Shown piece after piece: positions 18,597 to 28,128 of a stretch of DNA of 64,000 nt (within the stretch, counting starts at the first letter, position 1; each line of letters opens with the position of its first letter). This DNA comes from Roseiarcus sp963764955 (GTDB lineage Bacteria > Pseudomonadota > Alphaproteobacteria > Rhizobiales > Beijerinckiaceae). The stretch spans positions 1 to 64,000 of the forward strand of contig CAVXVE010000062.1 of assembly GCA_963764955.1 (NCBI GenBank), read 5' to 3'. The notes beneath the pieces were generated by a model. It ran no database searches. It had not been told where the DNA came from and saw nothing but the letters and a program-made list of their open reading frames with translations. The position numbers were made by a program, and so were the translations under genes.

Positions 18597-19225
18597 GGGG
18601 GATCGCCCGAGGGAATTTATCGAGCGGTTAGCCGCCGCGGACGACGACGCCTTTGCCTAACCGGCATTTTACCGGCGCGCCCTAATGGAATCAGAAGCTT
18701 AGGACCCCGTTTAGTTCCGCCTCAGGCCAAGGGCGCCGAGAGCGCCTGGCGGCATTGTACGCCGCGGCGCAGTGTACGATTCTGCGCGCGACGAAGTGAT
18801 TTCAACCACTTAAGCTCATTTTTCTGCAACTCAAAAAAGACGCGGCCGGGACAGAAAGGAGCCAATCAATATATTGATATATGAATATATATATAGGCAC
18901 GCTTATCCAACCTCCTTTGGCTTGGCGTTGTTGCTCGTTTGGGCGGGATTAGATCGGGTGCTTTCAAGGGCTGGCCCCCACCGCCGGCCACGCCCCTCTC
19001 CCTGCCTTCGCAAAGGCAAGCAGCCTGTCCAAGGGACGGCATGCAGGCGGTCCGCATGCGCGGGGCGCGAAGCCCGGACGCGCCCCTTTTCGGGAAGCCG
19101 AAATGCTGCGGGCGACTTGCGGCCGGCGCCGCGGCACGGGAACGCCTTACGTTCCCGGCCTCTTATATCAAGTTTACACTGTAGAACGTGGCGCCTTTGG
19201 GCATGAACCCGAGCGCTCCGCGCTC
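18597..19225. other. Intergenic region with AT-rich tract and terminator
   Basis: 629 bp between convergent genes. Contents: an unusually AT-rich tract at 18863-18896, including the perfect 12-bp palindrome TCAATATATTGA (18866-18877), and an intrinsic terminator at 19062-19090. Open frames on both strands at 18866-19206 have no recognisable product, atypical composition and no ribosome-binding site, so none is called as a gene. Confidence 0.55.
19062..19090 (+). terminator. Rho-independent terminator, plus strand
   Basis: GGGGCGCG, 9-nt loop, CGCGCCCC, then TTTT: an 8-bp perfect GC stem with a U-tract. It lies 466 bp beyond the TPR gene stop, farther than usual, so it may end either a long 3' UTR or an unannotated small transcript starting near the AT-rich tract. 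Confidence 0.65.
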
Positions 19226-19669
19226 CTACTGAGGCGCCGCGAAGTTGTAGGTCAGATTTAGAATCTTCCACTCGCCGCCCACTTTGCCCGCGAGCTTCGT
19301 CCAATAGCCCTTGCTGGCATCGCCCGAAGCCGGTGTGAACGTGAACTCGCCAGTGCAGAGTGCCACGTCGCCGATGAGGCGCGAACTCGTGAGTGTGTCG
19401 GTCTGCTTGTCGCCTGCCTTCATATAGGACGCGTAGTATTTGATAATCGCGTCGCGTCCAGCCATAAGTCCCCAGGGCGTCACAAACTCTCCGTCGGGTG
19501 CGTAGACCGCCGCCAATTTGGCGGGGTCGCCGGTGGGCACGGCCGCTAAGTAAGCGGTATTCGTCGCGTTGCAGCCAGCCGACGCATCGTCGGCGGCGCG
19601 CGCGGGGCCGCAAAGCAGGAGGCCGGCGCCGATAAGACATGCGGAAGAGACCAGACTTGGGTAATGCAT
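19226..19669 (-). CDS. Exported SnoaL/DUF4440-like protein
   Basis: 147 residues with a Sec signal peptide (hydrophobic SSACLIGAGLLLCGPARA, cleavage after ARA). The mature part is an NTF2-like fold: NTAYLAAVPTGDPAKLAAVY, DGEFVTPWGLMAGRDAIIKY and GGEWKILNLTYNFA, as in SgcJ/EcaC-type DUF4440 proteins. These have no single known activity. I start at ATG 19669, which has GGAG six bases upstream, in preference to the ATG four codons earlier. It follows the PEP-CTERM gene by 18 bp on the same strand, so the two are probably co-transcribed. Confidence 0.78.
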   Translation of the reverse strand: MHYPSLVSSACLIGAGLLLCGPARAADDASAGCNATNTAYLAAVPTGDPAKLAAVYAPDGEFVTPWGLMAGRDAIIKYYASYMKAGDKQTDTLTSSRLIGDVALCTGEFTFTPASGDASKGYWTKLAGKVGGEWKILNLTYNFAAPQ

Positions 19670-19687
19670 TGTTCGCTCCATTTCTCA

Positions 19688-20773
19688 TCAGTGAGGCGTG
19701 AATTGTGACGCGGGAAACGCAGGGCAGCCATTAGGCTCGCGGCCGACCGGTCTTCGGAAGCTCGAGAAGGGCTTCGAGTTGCGGCGTCCAAGACTGACGA
19801 AACCGAGCCCCGCCAGCCCCACGAGCATCATCGCCCAGGTCGATGCCTCGGGCACGGGATCGGCGAGTCGAGCGGCCGCAGCGGACGCGAAAAGACCGAG
19901 ACTCGGCGTCCCGAGGAAGCTGTGGTACGCCCCCTCCGCGTCATAATAAGACCCAGCAATCTCGCCTTCATCGTTGATGGCCGTGGGCCAAGTGTCACCC
20001 ATCCCTGGAGAAGCGTTCAAATCCTGGATCGTGGTGACGTGGCCCTTCGTATACAGAAACCCGTAAACATGAAGATCGCTAGTCTGATAAGCCCCAACAA
20101 CCTGACCCCAGTCGTTAATTCCACTTACAGCAAAGAATCCGGCGTTGGGAATGTCGAATTTGGTGAAGACGCCTTTTGTGTCGATGAAGGCGTGGCATCC
20201 CGCGCTGTCGCAAACCGTGCCCGTGAACTGGTCGAGGTTGTTAAAGCCGGAAACGGAGGCCCCTGGGGCGCCGGACAAGTCAATCGGGGTGAAAACTCCT
20301 TTCGGCTCGAGGACGCCATAACCATAGGCGCCCGAAGGAAAGGCGCCAAAGCCAAGGACTTCCGCTCTGTCGTTTATGGATATTGGAGAGATAGTGTTGG
20401 GGAGGACTGTGAACTTTCCATGCGTGTCGATGAAGTTGTCGCTTCCGTTGCTATAGTAAGCTATCCCGAGCATTTGCCCCCGATCATTGATGCCAACGAT
20501 ATGCGTTTCAAACGCGCCGGGCGCGCCCGGCAAAGCCACGTATTTGCCGTTCGTATACAGAAAGTTGTGTGCTCCTGAGCTGTCGTTATAGGTCCCCGCT
20601 ACTTGCCCAAGGTTGTTCATGCCGAGGCCGTTCTGGCCCGTGCTCCCGGGTTGGGAACCCGGCACATTGATCTCAGTGAAGGTGTAGCCGACGGTCTTGG
20701 CTTGCGACGTTGAAGATGCGGCCAGCAGTCCCCCCAGGGCCGCCACCGCGACAATAGTCATTTCTTTGCGCAT
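19688..20773 (-). CDS. Exported HAF-repeat protein with PEP-CTERM-like anchor
   Basis: 361 residues. It has an N-terminal signal peptide (MTIVAVAALGGLLAASSTSQA), then about six HAF-type repeats with GINDRGQMLGIAYY, GMNNLGQVAGTY and AINDEGEIAGSYYD cores (each an IND/NN-x-GQ-x-G block followed by an aromatic strand). Near the C-terminus, PVPEASTWAMMLVGLAGLGF followed by a basic cluster matches the PEPxxWA-CTERM sorting signal cut by exosortase. Unusually, 29 more residues follow the basic cluster, which could mean a frameshift close to the end. ATG 20773 has GGGAG eight bases upstream. Probably secreted or surface attached. Confidence 0.75.
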   Translation of the reverse strand: MRKEMTIVAVAALGGLLAASSTSQAKTVGYTFTEINVPGSQPGSTGQNGLGMNNLGQVAGTYNDSSGAHNFLYTNGKYVALPGAPGAFETHIVGINDRGQMLGIAYYSNGSDNFIDTHGKFTVLPNTISPISINDRAEVLGFGAFPSGAYGYGVLEPKGVFTPIDLSGAPGASVSGFNNLDQFTGTVCDSAGCHAFIDTKGVFTKFDIPNAGFFAVSGINDWGQVVGAYQTSDLHVYGFLYTKGHVTTIQDLNASPGMGDTWPTAINDEGEIAGSYYDAEGAYHSFLGTPSLGLFASAAAARLADPVPEASTWAMMLVGLAGLGFVSLGRRNSKPFSSFRRPVGREPNGCPAFPASQFTPH

Positions 20774-20916
20774 GACGCGGCTCCCGATTTGGCGTATTCT
20801 TATGCCTTGGCGACGGGCTAAAATGTCGTCTGGTCGCTTCCCGTTTCATAACCCCGAGAGTGCGGGGTATTGGTTAGAGTGTGAACCGGCGCCGTAATAG
20901 GCGAATGCCGTCCAGG

Positions 20917-20960
20917 TGATAACTTTGTAATTTTCGAGTGACAGCTTTGTAATTTTCACC
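20917..20960. promoter_or_regulatory. Two tandem 22-bp direct repeats upstream of the CadC-like regulator
   Basis: Units at 20917-20938 and 20939-20960 share TGA-A-CTTTGTAATTTTC (17 of the first 19 bases). The 22-bp spacing equals two helical turns, the arrangement bound by OmpR/PhoB-type winged-helix proteins. The downstream gene encodes such a DNA-binding domain and starts 36 bp away, so autoregulation is the simplest reading. Confidence 0.5.
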
Positions 20961-20995
20961 CCTCAGGGTGTAACAATTTGCCTGGAGCGCCGCCG

Positions 20996-22862
20996 ATGCA
21001 GGACGTTCCGCAAGAGCGCTGGGGCGCAGACGCGCCACCTCTAGGCGAAGCACTGTCGTCGACCCGCTTTGCGGGACTCGTCTTCGATCTCGGCGCCTGT
21101 AGGCTCGCCCGTGAATCGGGTGAAGCAATCCCGCTAACCCGCGGCGAGTTCCGCCTTTTGCGCCTCTTCGTCAGCCGGCCGGGCCGCGTCTTGAGCCGAG
21201 ACGCCATCTTGGAGGCTGTAGCAAACCGGCCGCTCGAATTGTTCGACCGCAGCGTCGACGCATTGGTTGTTCGTTTGCGGCGCAAGATCGAACCTGACCC
21301 CAAAGCGCCGCGCCTCATCGTCACCGTGCCTGGCGAGGGCTATCGGTTCGACCCACTGACGCCGCGTGGAGCGCCGATCAACAGCGAGGCGGAACCTTAT
21401 CCCCGGGTCGGCGCCGAACCCGCCGCCGAAACGGAGGCGGCGCGGCGGCCCGACCCCGCCCAGCCAAACGACATGTCGCCACCGCCTTCAGCCGCCACAC
21501 CGCACGCGCCTGTGAGATTGTGGCGGCTGTTGGCTGCCGCCGGCCTCGTTGCTGCGCTTTTCGCCGCCGGTGGCTACGTTTGGCGTTCGGACCTCGCGCC
21601 GCGCTTCATGGGCGCCGGGGCGGAGGGCAAGCTCGCCAACGCGCCGCATCTTTCCATCGTCGTGCTGCCATTCGAGAATCTGAGCGCCGACAAGGAGCAG
21701 GACTATTTCGCAGACGGTATCACCGACGATCTGACCACCGATCTCTCCCATGTGTTCGAATTCGTAATCGCTCGCGGCACAGCGTTCACCTACAAGGGCA
21801 AGCCGATTGACGCCAAGCAGATCGGCAAGGACCTCGGCGTGCGCTACGTGCTCGAGGGCAGCGTGCGCCGCCTCGGGGAGAAGATTGAAGTCAACGCCCA
21901 GCTCATCTCGGCCGAGACCGGGGCCGCATGTCTGGGCAGATCGCTTTGTGGGCGAGCACAGCAGGCTCGGCGAGCTCCAGGTCGAGATTGTCGCACGCCT
22001 TGGCCGCTCGCTCGACGTCGAGTTGACCCGAGCCGAGGCCTTGCGCGCGATGCGCGAGCGGCCGAGCAATCCGGATGCGGCCGATCTCGAGATGCAAGCC
22101 GACAGCAATTTGAAATCTTCCCCCAGCAAGGCGAATTTGAACGACGCCGTGACGCTGTCCGAGCGGGCGCTGGCTCTCGACCCACAAAGCGAGTACGCGA
22201 TGGTCGACTTAGCGGAAGCTTTGGTCAGTCGCGCGCTCGATCGCTGGAGCGACGACCCGGCAGGCGATATCGCGAGCGCTGAGAAAACGGTCGACTCGGC
22301 CTTGGCCCTTCAACCTGAGGATCCGTGGGCTCATTTTACGAAAGGCCACGTTTATTTCGCGAAGCGGCAGTTAGGACCAGCGAACACGGAGTTTGAAACC
22401 GCGATCGCACTGGACCCCAATAACGCCAACGCCCATGCATATATCGGTTTCCTGAAGGTGTATCGTGGCCGCGCTGCAGACGGGTTTGCGGAGGTCGAGA
22501 CCGCATTTCGACTGAGCCCGCGCGACCCAAGCGCGCCTTGGTGGCAATTCTATTTGTGCGTCTTGCACAACCATCTCGAGCAGTGGGAGCAGGCCATTCC
22601 ATGCTGCGAGAAGTCGATCGCGGGCATCCCTCAGGCTTTTTTTCCTTACGTCGAGCTCGCCGCCGCCCAGGCCTGGGCCGGGCACGACATGGAGGCGAAG
22701 GAGACCGTCGCTCAATTGCAGAAGGTTCAGCCCGGCTACACCGTGCAGACCTGGGCTGGAAGGCACCTGAGCGATGATCCGACCTACAAAGCGCAATATC
22801 AGCGCATCGTCGAGGGCCTGCGCAAGGCTGGCCTGCCGGAGGGCGAGGCGAAAAAGGACTGA
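20996..22862 (+). CDS. CadC-like transmembrane transcriptional regulator with TPR domain (one frameshift)
   Basis: The N-terminal OmpR/PhoB-type winged helix (about 25-120) has IPLTRGEFRLLRLFVSRPGR, SVDALVVRLRRKIE and VPGEGYRF. A Pro-rich linker is followed by one membrane helix (175-196). The periplasmic part begins with a TolB-N/FlgO-like domain (IVVLPFENLSADKEQDYFAD, GVRYVLEGSVRR). A frameshift near 21925 leads to HVWADRFVGE and then TPR-like helices (SAEKTVDSALALQPEDPWAH) to the end at 22862. Proteins of this layout couple a periplasmic sensor to DNA binding without a kinase. ATG 20996 follows GGAG; a TTG upstream is less likely. Target genes are unknown. Confidence 0.82.
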
Positions 22863-22898
22863 TCCGCCGCCGGCGCCGTCAGACCCGGCGCCCGTTCC

Positions 22899-24255
22899 TC
22901 ACCCTTCAGCCTTGGCCTCGCCCTTCAGGAAAGCCTCGAGCCAATGGATGTCGTACTGGCCGTTCTGTACGTCGGCGTTGCGAACGAGTTCGCGGAACAG
23001 CGGCAGCGTCGTCTCGACGCCCTCGACGACGAATTCGTCGAGCGCCCTTCTCAGCCGCATCAGGGCCTCGGTTCGCGTCCGGCCGTGGACGATCAGCTTG
23101 CCAACCAGGGAATCGTAATAAGGCGGGATCACATAACCCTGATAGGCAGCTGAATCGACGCGGATGCCAAGGCCGCCGGGAGGATGAAAATAGGCGATTC
23201 GTCCGGGCGAAGGCTGAAAAGTGCGCGGGTGCTCCGCGTTGATTCGGCATTCGATGGCGGCGCCGAGGAAACGAACGTCGTCCTGGGCGACGGAGAGGGG
23301 CGAGCCGGCCGCAATCTTGATCTGCTCGTTGATGATGTCGATGCCGGTGATCATCTCCGTCACCGGATGCTCGACCTGCACCCGCGTGTTCATCTCGATG
23401 AAGAAGAACTTCCCGTCCTCATAGAGGAACTCGACCGTGCCGGCCCCGACATAGCCAAGTTCAGCCATCGCCTTGGCGACAATCCCGCCGATGCTCTCGC
23501 GTTGCTCGGGATTGAGGGCAGGGGAGGGGCCCTCCTCCCAGACTTTCTGGTGGCGACGCTGAAGCGAGCAGTCGCGCTCGCCAAGATGAATGGCGTGGCC
23601 CTGTGTGTCGCCGAGCACCTGAACCTCGATGTGGCGCGGCTTGGCGAGATATTTCTCGAGATAGATGGAATCGTTGCCGAACGCGGTCCGCGCTTCGATC
23701 CTGGCGGCGCCGATCGCCTCCGCAATGTCATCGGGGGCCCCGGGCGATCTTCATGCCGCGGCCCCCTCCGCCCGCCGCAGCCTTGACGATCACCGGATAG
23801 CCGATTTCGGCCGCGATCTTGCGCGCTTCGGCTTCGTCCCGGACGGCGCCCTCGGAGCCCGGGACGCAGGGGATCCCGAGACTCTGGGCGGTGCGTTTGG
23901 CCTCGATCTTGTCGCCCATCATGCGGATGTGCTCGGCCCTCGGGCCGATGAACACGATGTCGTGCTCCTCCAGGATTTCCGCGAAACGCGCGTTCTCGGC
24001 CAGAAAGCCGTAGCCCGGATGAACGGCGTCGGCGCCGGTGATCTCGCACGCCGCAACAATGGCGGGAATGTTGAGATAACTATCGCGCGCCGGCGGCGGG
24101 CCGATGCAAACGCTCTCATCGGCGAGCTTGACGTGCATCGCGTCCCGGTCGGCGGTCGAATAGACCGCGACGGTCGCGATGCCGAGCTCCTTGGCCGCAC
24201 GCATGACCCTGAGCGCGATTTCGCCCCGGTTGGCGATCAGGATCTTATCGAACAT
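22899..24255 (-). CDS. accC: Acetyl-CoA carboxylase, biotin carboxylase subunit (one frameshift)
   Basis: Starts MFDKILIANRGEIALRVMRA at 24255. The ATP-grasp glycine-rich loop KAAAGGGGRGMKIA is followed at once by a frameshift at about 23737-23752, in a G5-C4 homopolymer run; the rest resumes with LGDTQGHAIHLGERDCSLQR, FIEMNTRVQVEHPVTEMITG (catalytic Glu and Arg) and RINAEHP. It carboxylates biotin on AccB with bicarbonate and ATP, the first half of malonyl-CoA synthesis. The gene is normally essential, and everything else in it is perfectly conserved, so the indel is probably a sequencing or assembly error. It lies downstream of accB. Confidence 0.92.
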
Positions 24256-24309
24256 CGGGGCGGGCTCCCCGATTGTTCGCAAACCCCGCGGCGCAATTCT
24301 CAATCGCGG

Positions 24310-24816
24310 TCATTCAATGATCATCAACGGCTGGTCGTATTCGACCGGCGAGCCGTCGGCGACCAGGATGCTGACGACCTTGCCGGCGTGCGGCGCGACA
24401 ATGTCGTTGAAGGTTTTCATCGCTTCGACCAGCAGCAACTTGTCTCCGGCCTTGACCGCCGATCCGATCTCGACGAACGGCTTGGTTTCAGGACTGGCCC
24501 GCAGATAAGCGGTGCCGACCATCGGCGATTTCACCGCGCCCGCCAGATCGGCCAGCGGCGGCTCCGTCGCGGGCGGGGCGATTGCTGCGCCCGGCGCGGG
24601 ACTGGCTGCGATCGGCGCCGCTTGCGGGTTTGCGGCTGCGTGCGCATGAGCCGACGGCGCTCGCTCGCGCGCCAGACGCACCTGCAGCTCTCCAAGGCTG
24701 ATCTCGATCTCGCTCAGATCGTATTTCGACACGATCTTCGCGAGCTGATCGATTGCAGCGACGTCGACGAGACTTTGCGCAGACTCGCCGTTTTGCGCGC
24801 CGGACGGTTTCTTCAT
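24310..24816 (-). CDS. accB: Acetyl-CoA carboxylase biotin carboxyl carrier protein
   Basis: 168 residues: an N-terminal helical segment (DQLAKIVSKYDLSEIEISLG), an Ala/Pro-rich hinge (about 53-88), and a C-terminal biotinyl domain with PMVGTAYLRASPE and the biotinylation motif VEAMKTFND (Lys134). Start ATG 24816 follows a purine-rich GAAAGAAG and matches the family N-terminus; the longer frame upstream is not used. accC follows 54 bp downstream, the usual accB-accC operon. Confidence 0.95.
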   Translation of the reverse strand: MKKPSGAQNGESAQSLVDVAAIDQLAKIVSKYDLSEIEISLGELQVRLARERAPSAHAHAAANPQAAPIAASPAPGAAIAPPATEPPLADLAGAVKSPMVGTAYLRASPETKPFVEIGSAVKAGDKLLLVEAMKTFNDIVAPHAGKVVSILVADGSPVEYDQPLMIIE

Positions 24817-24910
24817 CTTCTTTCGCTCGCGCGGGGGACTGACACTCAACAAGCGGGCTTTCGTATATCCCGCCGACCAGGGCAAAGAAAGCGCGGAGAG
24901 GCGGCGCCAT

Positions 24911-26999
24911 TCATGCCCGGCGAGCCCACACGCGGACGTCATGAAACGCGACGCCGCCGTGCGGAGCCACGCTGTCGTCGCCGACCAGCACGTTGATCCC
25001 CCAGCCGTCCAGAAAGGCGGAAGGCGGCCAGACGCCTTCGCTGATCAGGACGCCGGGCTGCACGCCCGCGAATAGGCGCGCGTGCAGGCGCGTCCGGCCC
25101 CGCTCGTTGCCCAGTTGCACGACATCGCCTTGCGAGAGCCCGAGCCTCGCCGCATCCGACGGATTGACGAGCACCTCGGGCCGCTGTTCCCGCGCCAGCG
25201 AGGTCGCCGTCTCGGTAAAGCTCGAATTGAGAAAGTTTCGGGCCGGCGAGGTCGCAAGCTTGAACGGGTGATCTTCGTCGGCGCCCTCGTTGGCCGGCCA
25301 GTAGTCGGGCAGACTCGGCATCGCGCGCCAGGGGCCGCGCATTCCGTCATTGGCGGCGGGCGTGTTCGCCCAATCCGCCTTGAAGCGAAACTTTCCGTCC
25401 GCAAAGCCGAAGCCGTCAAGGAAGTGCGACTCCTCGAAAGGCGGTTGCAAGTCGAGCCAGCGCTCGCTCTCAAGCCGCGCGAGGTCGCCGTGGCCCGATT
25501 GCCGCAGCGTCCAGTCGATGATCTCGCGCGGCGACATCGAGAATGCGGGATGCTCTGCGCCGACTCTTCGGGCGAGTTCGGCGATCACCTCGTGATTGGA
25601 GCGGCAGCCCTCGGGCGGGTCGATCACCTTGGGGGCGAATTGCAGATGCTGATGGCCGCCGGCGGTATAGATGTCGTCGTGCTCCAGAAACATGGTGGCG
25701 GGCAAGACGATGTCGGCGTAGCGCGCCGTGTCGGTCATGAACTGTTCGTGGACGCAGGTGAACAGATCTTCGCGCGAAAAGCCGCGGCGCACTTTCTCCT
25801 GATGCGGCGCGACCGCGAGCGGGTTCGTATTCTGAATCAGCATCGCCCGGACGGGCGGGCCGCCTTTCAGCGCCTCGGCCTCGCCAGTCAGAATTGCGCC
25901 AACCCGGGACTGGTCGAGACGGCGCACGCTCAAATCGCGGACGTCGAGCCCCTCGATCATCGTCTTTTGCAGCTTGTACACGCCGCTATTGCTGTGGAAG
26001 GCGCCGCCTCCTTCGTGCGCCCAGGCGCCGGTGACGGCGGGAATGCAAAGGGCCGCGTGCATGTTGACCGCGCCGTTGCGCTGCCGCGAGAAGCCGTAAC
26101 CGAGGCGGAAGAAGCTTCGCTTCGTCCGCCCGATGAGTGCGGCGAATTCTTCGATTTGCGCGACGCTGACGCCGGTGATCGCGCTCGCCCACACAGGATC
26201 GCGGGGCTTGACATGCGCCTCGAGTTCGCGCGGCACGTCGGTGTATCGCTCGAGATAGTCCCAGTCGGCCAGGCCATCGCGGAACAGGATGTGCATCGCC
26301 GCGCAGGCGAGCGCGCCATCCGTGCCCGGCCGCACGCATAATGCGAGATCGGCCTGCCGCATCGTTTCGGTTTCGTAGATGTCGATGGCGACGATCTTCG
26401 CGCCGCGTTCCTTGCGCGCGCGAATCGCGTGGGTCATGACATTGACTTGGGTGGAGACCGCGTTCGTGCCCCAAATGACGACGCAATCCGACTTCGCCAT
26501 TTCGCGCGGATCAGGGCCGATCAGCTTACCGGCTCCAGCGACATATCCGGGCCAGGCGATGCCGACGCAGATCGTCCCGTGGAAGCGGGAATAGCGCTTG
26601 GCGTGGGTGAGGCGCTCGATGCCGTCGCGCATCACGAGGCCCATCGTGCCGGCGTAGAAATATGGCCAGACGCCTTCGGGTCCGAGCTCGCGCTCCGACC
26701 GAAAGGAAATTGTCAGCGACGCGGTCGAGCGCTTCGTCCCATCCGATCGGCTCAAATTGCCCGCTTCCCTTGGGACCGACCCGGCGCAACGGCTGGGTGA
26801 GTCGGTCCGGATGATGGATCCGCTCCCAATAGCGGGCGACCTTGGCGCAGACGACGCCCGCCGTGTAGCTCTGGTCTCGCGCCCCGTGGATGCGGCCAAT
26901 GCGCTTGTCCCCGATAACCTCGACGTCGAGAGCGCAAACCGAGGGGCAGTCGTGCGGACAGACTGAAGGACGCCGCGTAACCTCGGTGACCGCGTTCAT
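24911..26999 (-). CDS. Molybdopterin oxidoreductase with N-terminal [4Fe-4S] domain (one frameshift)
   Basis: About 695 residues of the DMSO-reductase superfamily. The N-terminal cluster ligands are Cys14, Cys18, Cys22 and Cys51 (CPHDCPSVC...GVVCAK). The frame shifts near 26700; the remainder has VVIWGTNAVSTQVNVMTHA, VAIDIYETETMRQADLAL, PGTDGALACAAMH and ADIVLPATMFLEHDD, and a C-terminal MGD-binding domain with VLVNPSDAARLGLSQGDVVQ. No Tat signal is visible, so it is probably cytoplasmic. Substrate is not predictable; similar proteins are annotated as formate- or assimilatory-nitrate-type oxidoreductases. It is divergent from the phospholipase-D-like gene. Confidence 0.85.
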
Positions 27000-27128
27000 G
27001 AGCCTCTCAAAATATGGCGCCTCAAGCCGCTTGGCGGCTTTTCGATACTAGCGCGCAACGCCTCTTTATTGAAGCTCGGCCTTGGCCGAAGCCCGGCGAT
27101 GGCGGCATCCGGCCCTCTTGCTTTCGCA

Positions 27129-27158
27129 ACCGAATACAACTACAAGGTTGTATTCGGT
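27129..27158. promoter_or_regulatory. Perfect 12-bp inverted repeat in a divergent promoter region
   Basis: ACCGAATACAAC, six-base spacer, GTTGTATTCGGT. It lies between the divergent molybdoenzyme (start 26999) and phospholipase-D-like (start about 27182) genes, 24 bp before the latter. The symmetry and position suggest a repressor operator. As RNA it would form a 12-bp stem, but no U-tract follows, so a terminator is unlikely. Confidence 0.55.
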
Positions 27159-27181
27159 CTCAACGACCTCTGAGTCGGGCC

Positions 27182-27760
27182 TTGGCGATTCGCTTGTTTC
27201 TGAGCGTCTGCGTGGGAATGATCGCACTCGGCGTCGCTTGGGCCGAGAAAGGGACCCGGACGGAAGGGCCCCAGCCGGGAGGGCCCCAGCCGGAGATCCA
27301 TTACGCGCCGCGCGAAAACCTTGAAAGCGTCGATGTTCGGGAGATCGGCCGGGCCCAATTGTCCATCGACATGGCCGCGTACGTGTTATCCGACCCGCGC
27401 GTCATCATGGCGTTGACTGACGCCGCGGAGCGTGGCGTCGTCGTCCGTCTCTATTTGGACAAATCACAATTCGCCGAGCACGGACCTGCGCACAGTGAGC
27501 TTATGGAAGCCTTGCTCGTCCATCGCAATGTCGCTGCGCGGGTGAAGGGCGAGGGCGTCCTGATGCATCTGAAAGCCTACGCCATCGATGGGGAAGTGCT
27601 GCGAACCGGTTCGGGCAACTTCTCCCGCTCCGGGCTCGCCAGTCAGGACAACGACGCGATCTTCATTACTGATCCGGCGACGGTCGACTCGTTTGAGGGC
27701 AATTTCGAACGCATATGGGCGCGCGCGCAAAACATCGGCGCCCTGGATGCGACGCGCTAG
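27182..27760 (+). CDS. Secreted phospholipase D-like protein with a single HKD motif
   Basis: 192 residues with a signal peptide (MAIRLFLSVCVGMIALGVAWA). The PLD motif is His129, Lys131 and Asp136 (HLKAYAID) followed by GSGNFSRSGLASQDNDA, as in Nuc-type endonucleases and small bacterial PLDs that dimerise to form one active site. The frame is open from 27014, but codons before 27160 run through the inverted repeat and encode nothing PLD-like. The TTG at 27182 gives the best signal peptide; ATG 27218 is an alternative. It may cleave DNA or phosphodiester lipids in the periplasm or outside; the choice cannot be made from sequence. Confidence 0.78.
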   Translation: MAIRLFLSVCVGMIALGVAWAEKGTRTEGPQPGGPQPEIHYAPRENLESVDVREIGRAQLSIDMAAYVLSDPRVIMALTDAAERGVVVRLYLDKSQFAEHGPAHSELMEALLVHRNVAARVKGEGVLMHLKAYAIDGEVLRTGSGNFSRSGLASQDNDAIFITDPATVDSFEGNFERIWARAQNIGALDATR

Positions 27761-27771
27761 GCCGACCCCGT

Positions 27772-28023
27772 CTAAGGGGATCCGTCTCGCGCTTGCGGCA
27801 GCCCTAATGGCGTGTAGCGCTCGTAACGTTGGTTGAACACGCCGGCGACGGTTTCCGTCCGTCGAATCGCCGCATCGTTTTGCGCGGTCAGAATCGAGGA
27901 TACCTGCCAGCGCCATGTGGATGGGTCGTCTGTGCCGGGGCCGGTGGCGACCTCGGTCACGCCCGCCGCGTAGCCCACACCGCCGCCGATTGCGGTTGCA
28001 ACAAGAATGAGGGACTTCCGCAT
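27772..28023 (-). CDS. Small exported protein of unknown function
   Basis: 83 residues. ATG 28023 has an excellent GGAGGAG ribosome-binding site. The N-terminus is MRKSLILVATAIGGGVGYAA, a signal peptide or single membrane helix, followed by a soluble part with WRWQVSSILTAQNDAAIRR and a tail of ARDGSP. I do not recognise the family. It converges on the phospholipase-D-like gene with an 11-bp gap. Confidence 0.65.
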   Translation of the reverse strand: MRKSLILVATAIGGGVGYAAGVTEVATGPGTDDPSTWRWQVSSILTAQNDAAIRRTETVAGVFNQRYERYTPLGLPQARDGSP

Positions 28024-28128
28024 CGTCTCCTCCGTGATCTTGGGGTTTATTGTCCGCGTCGCGCTTCCTACCATCTCCCATGCAGGCGACGCTAATTAAT
28101 AAAGTCTAAACATAGATTTGTGGCTTGG

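Noticed and set aside
18866..19206. Three small frames around the AT-rich tract
   Set aside because: They run through the terminator hairpin and have no recognisable product.
22874..22895. Terminator between the CadC-like gene and accC (GGCGCC-N9-GGCGCC)
   Set aside because: Each arm is itself palindromic and no T-run follows; common by chance in GC-rich DNA.
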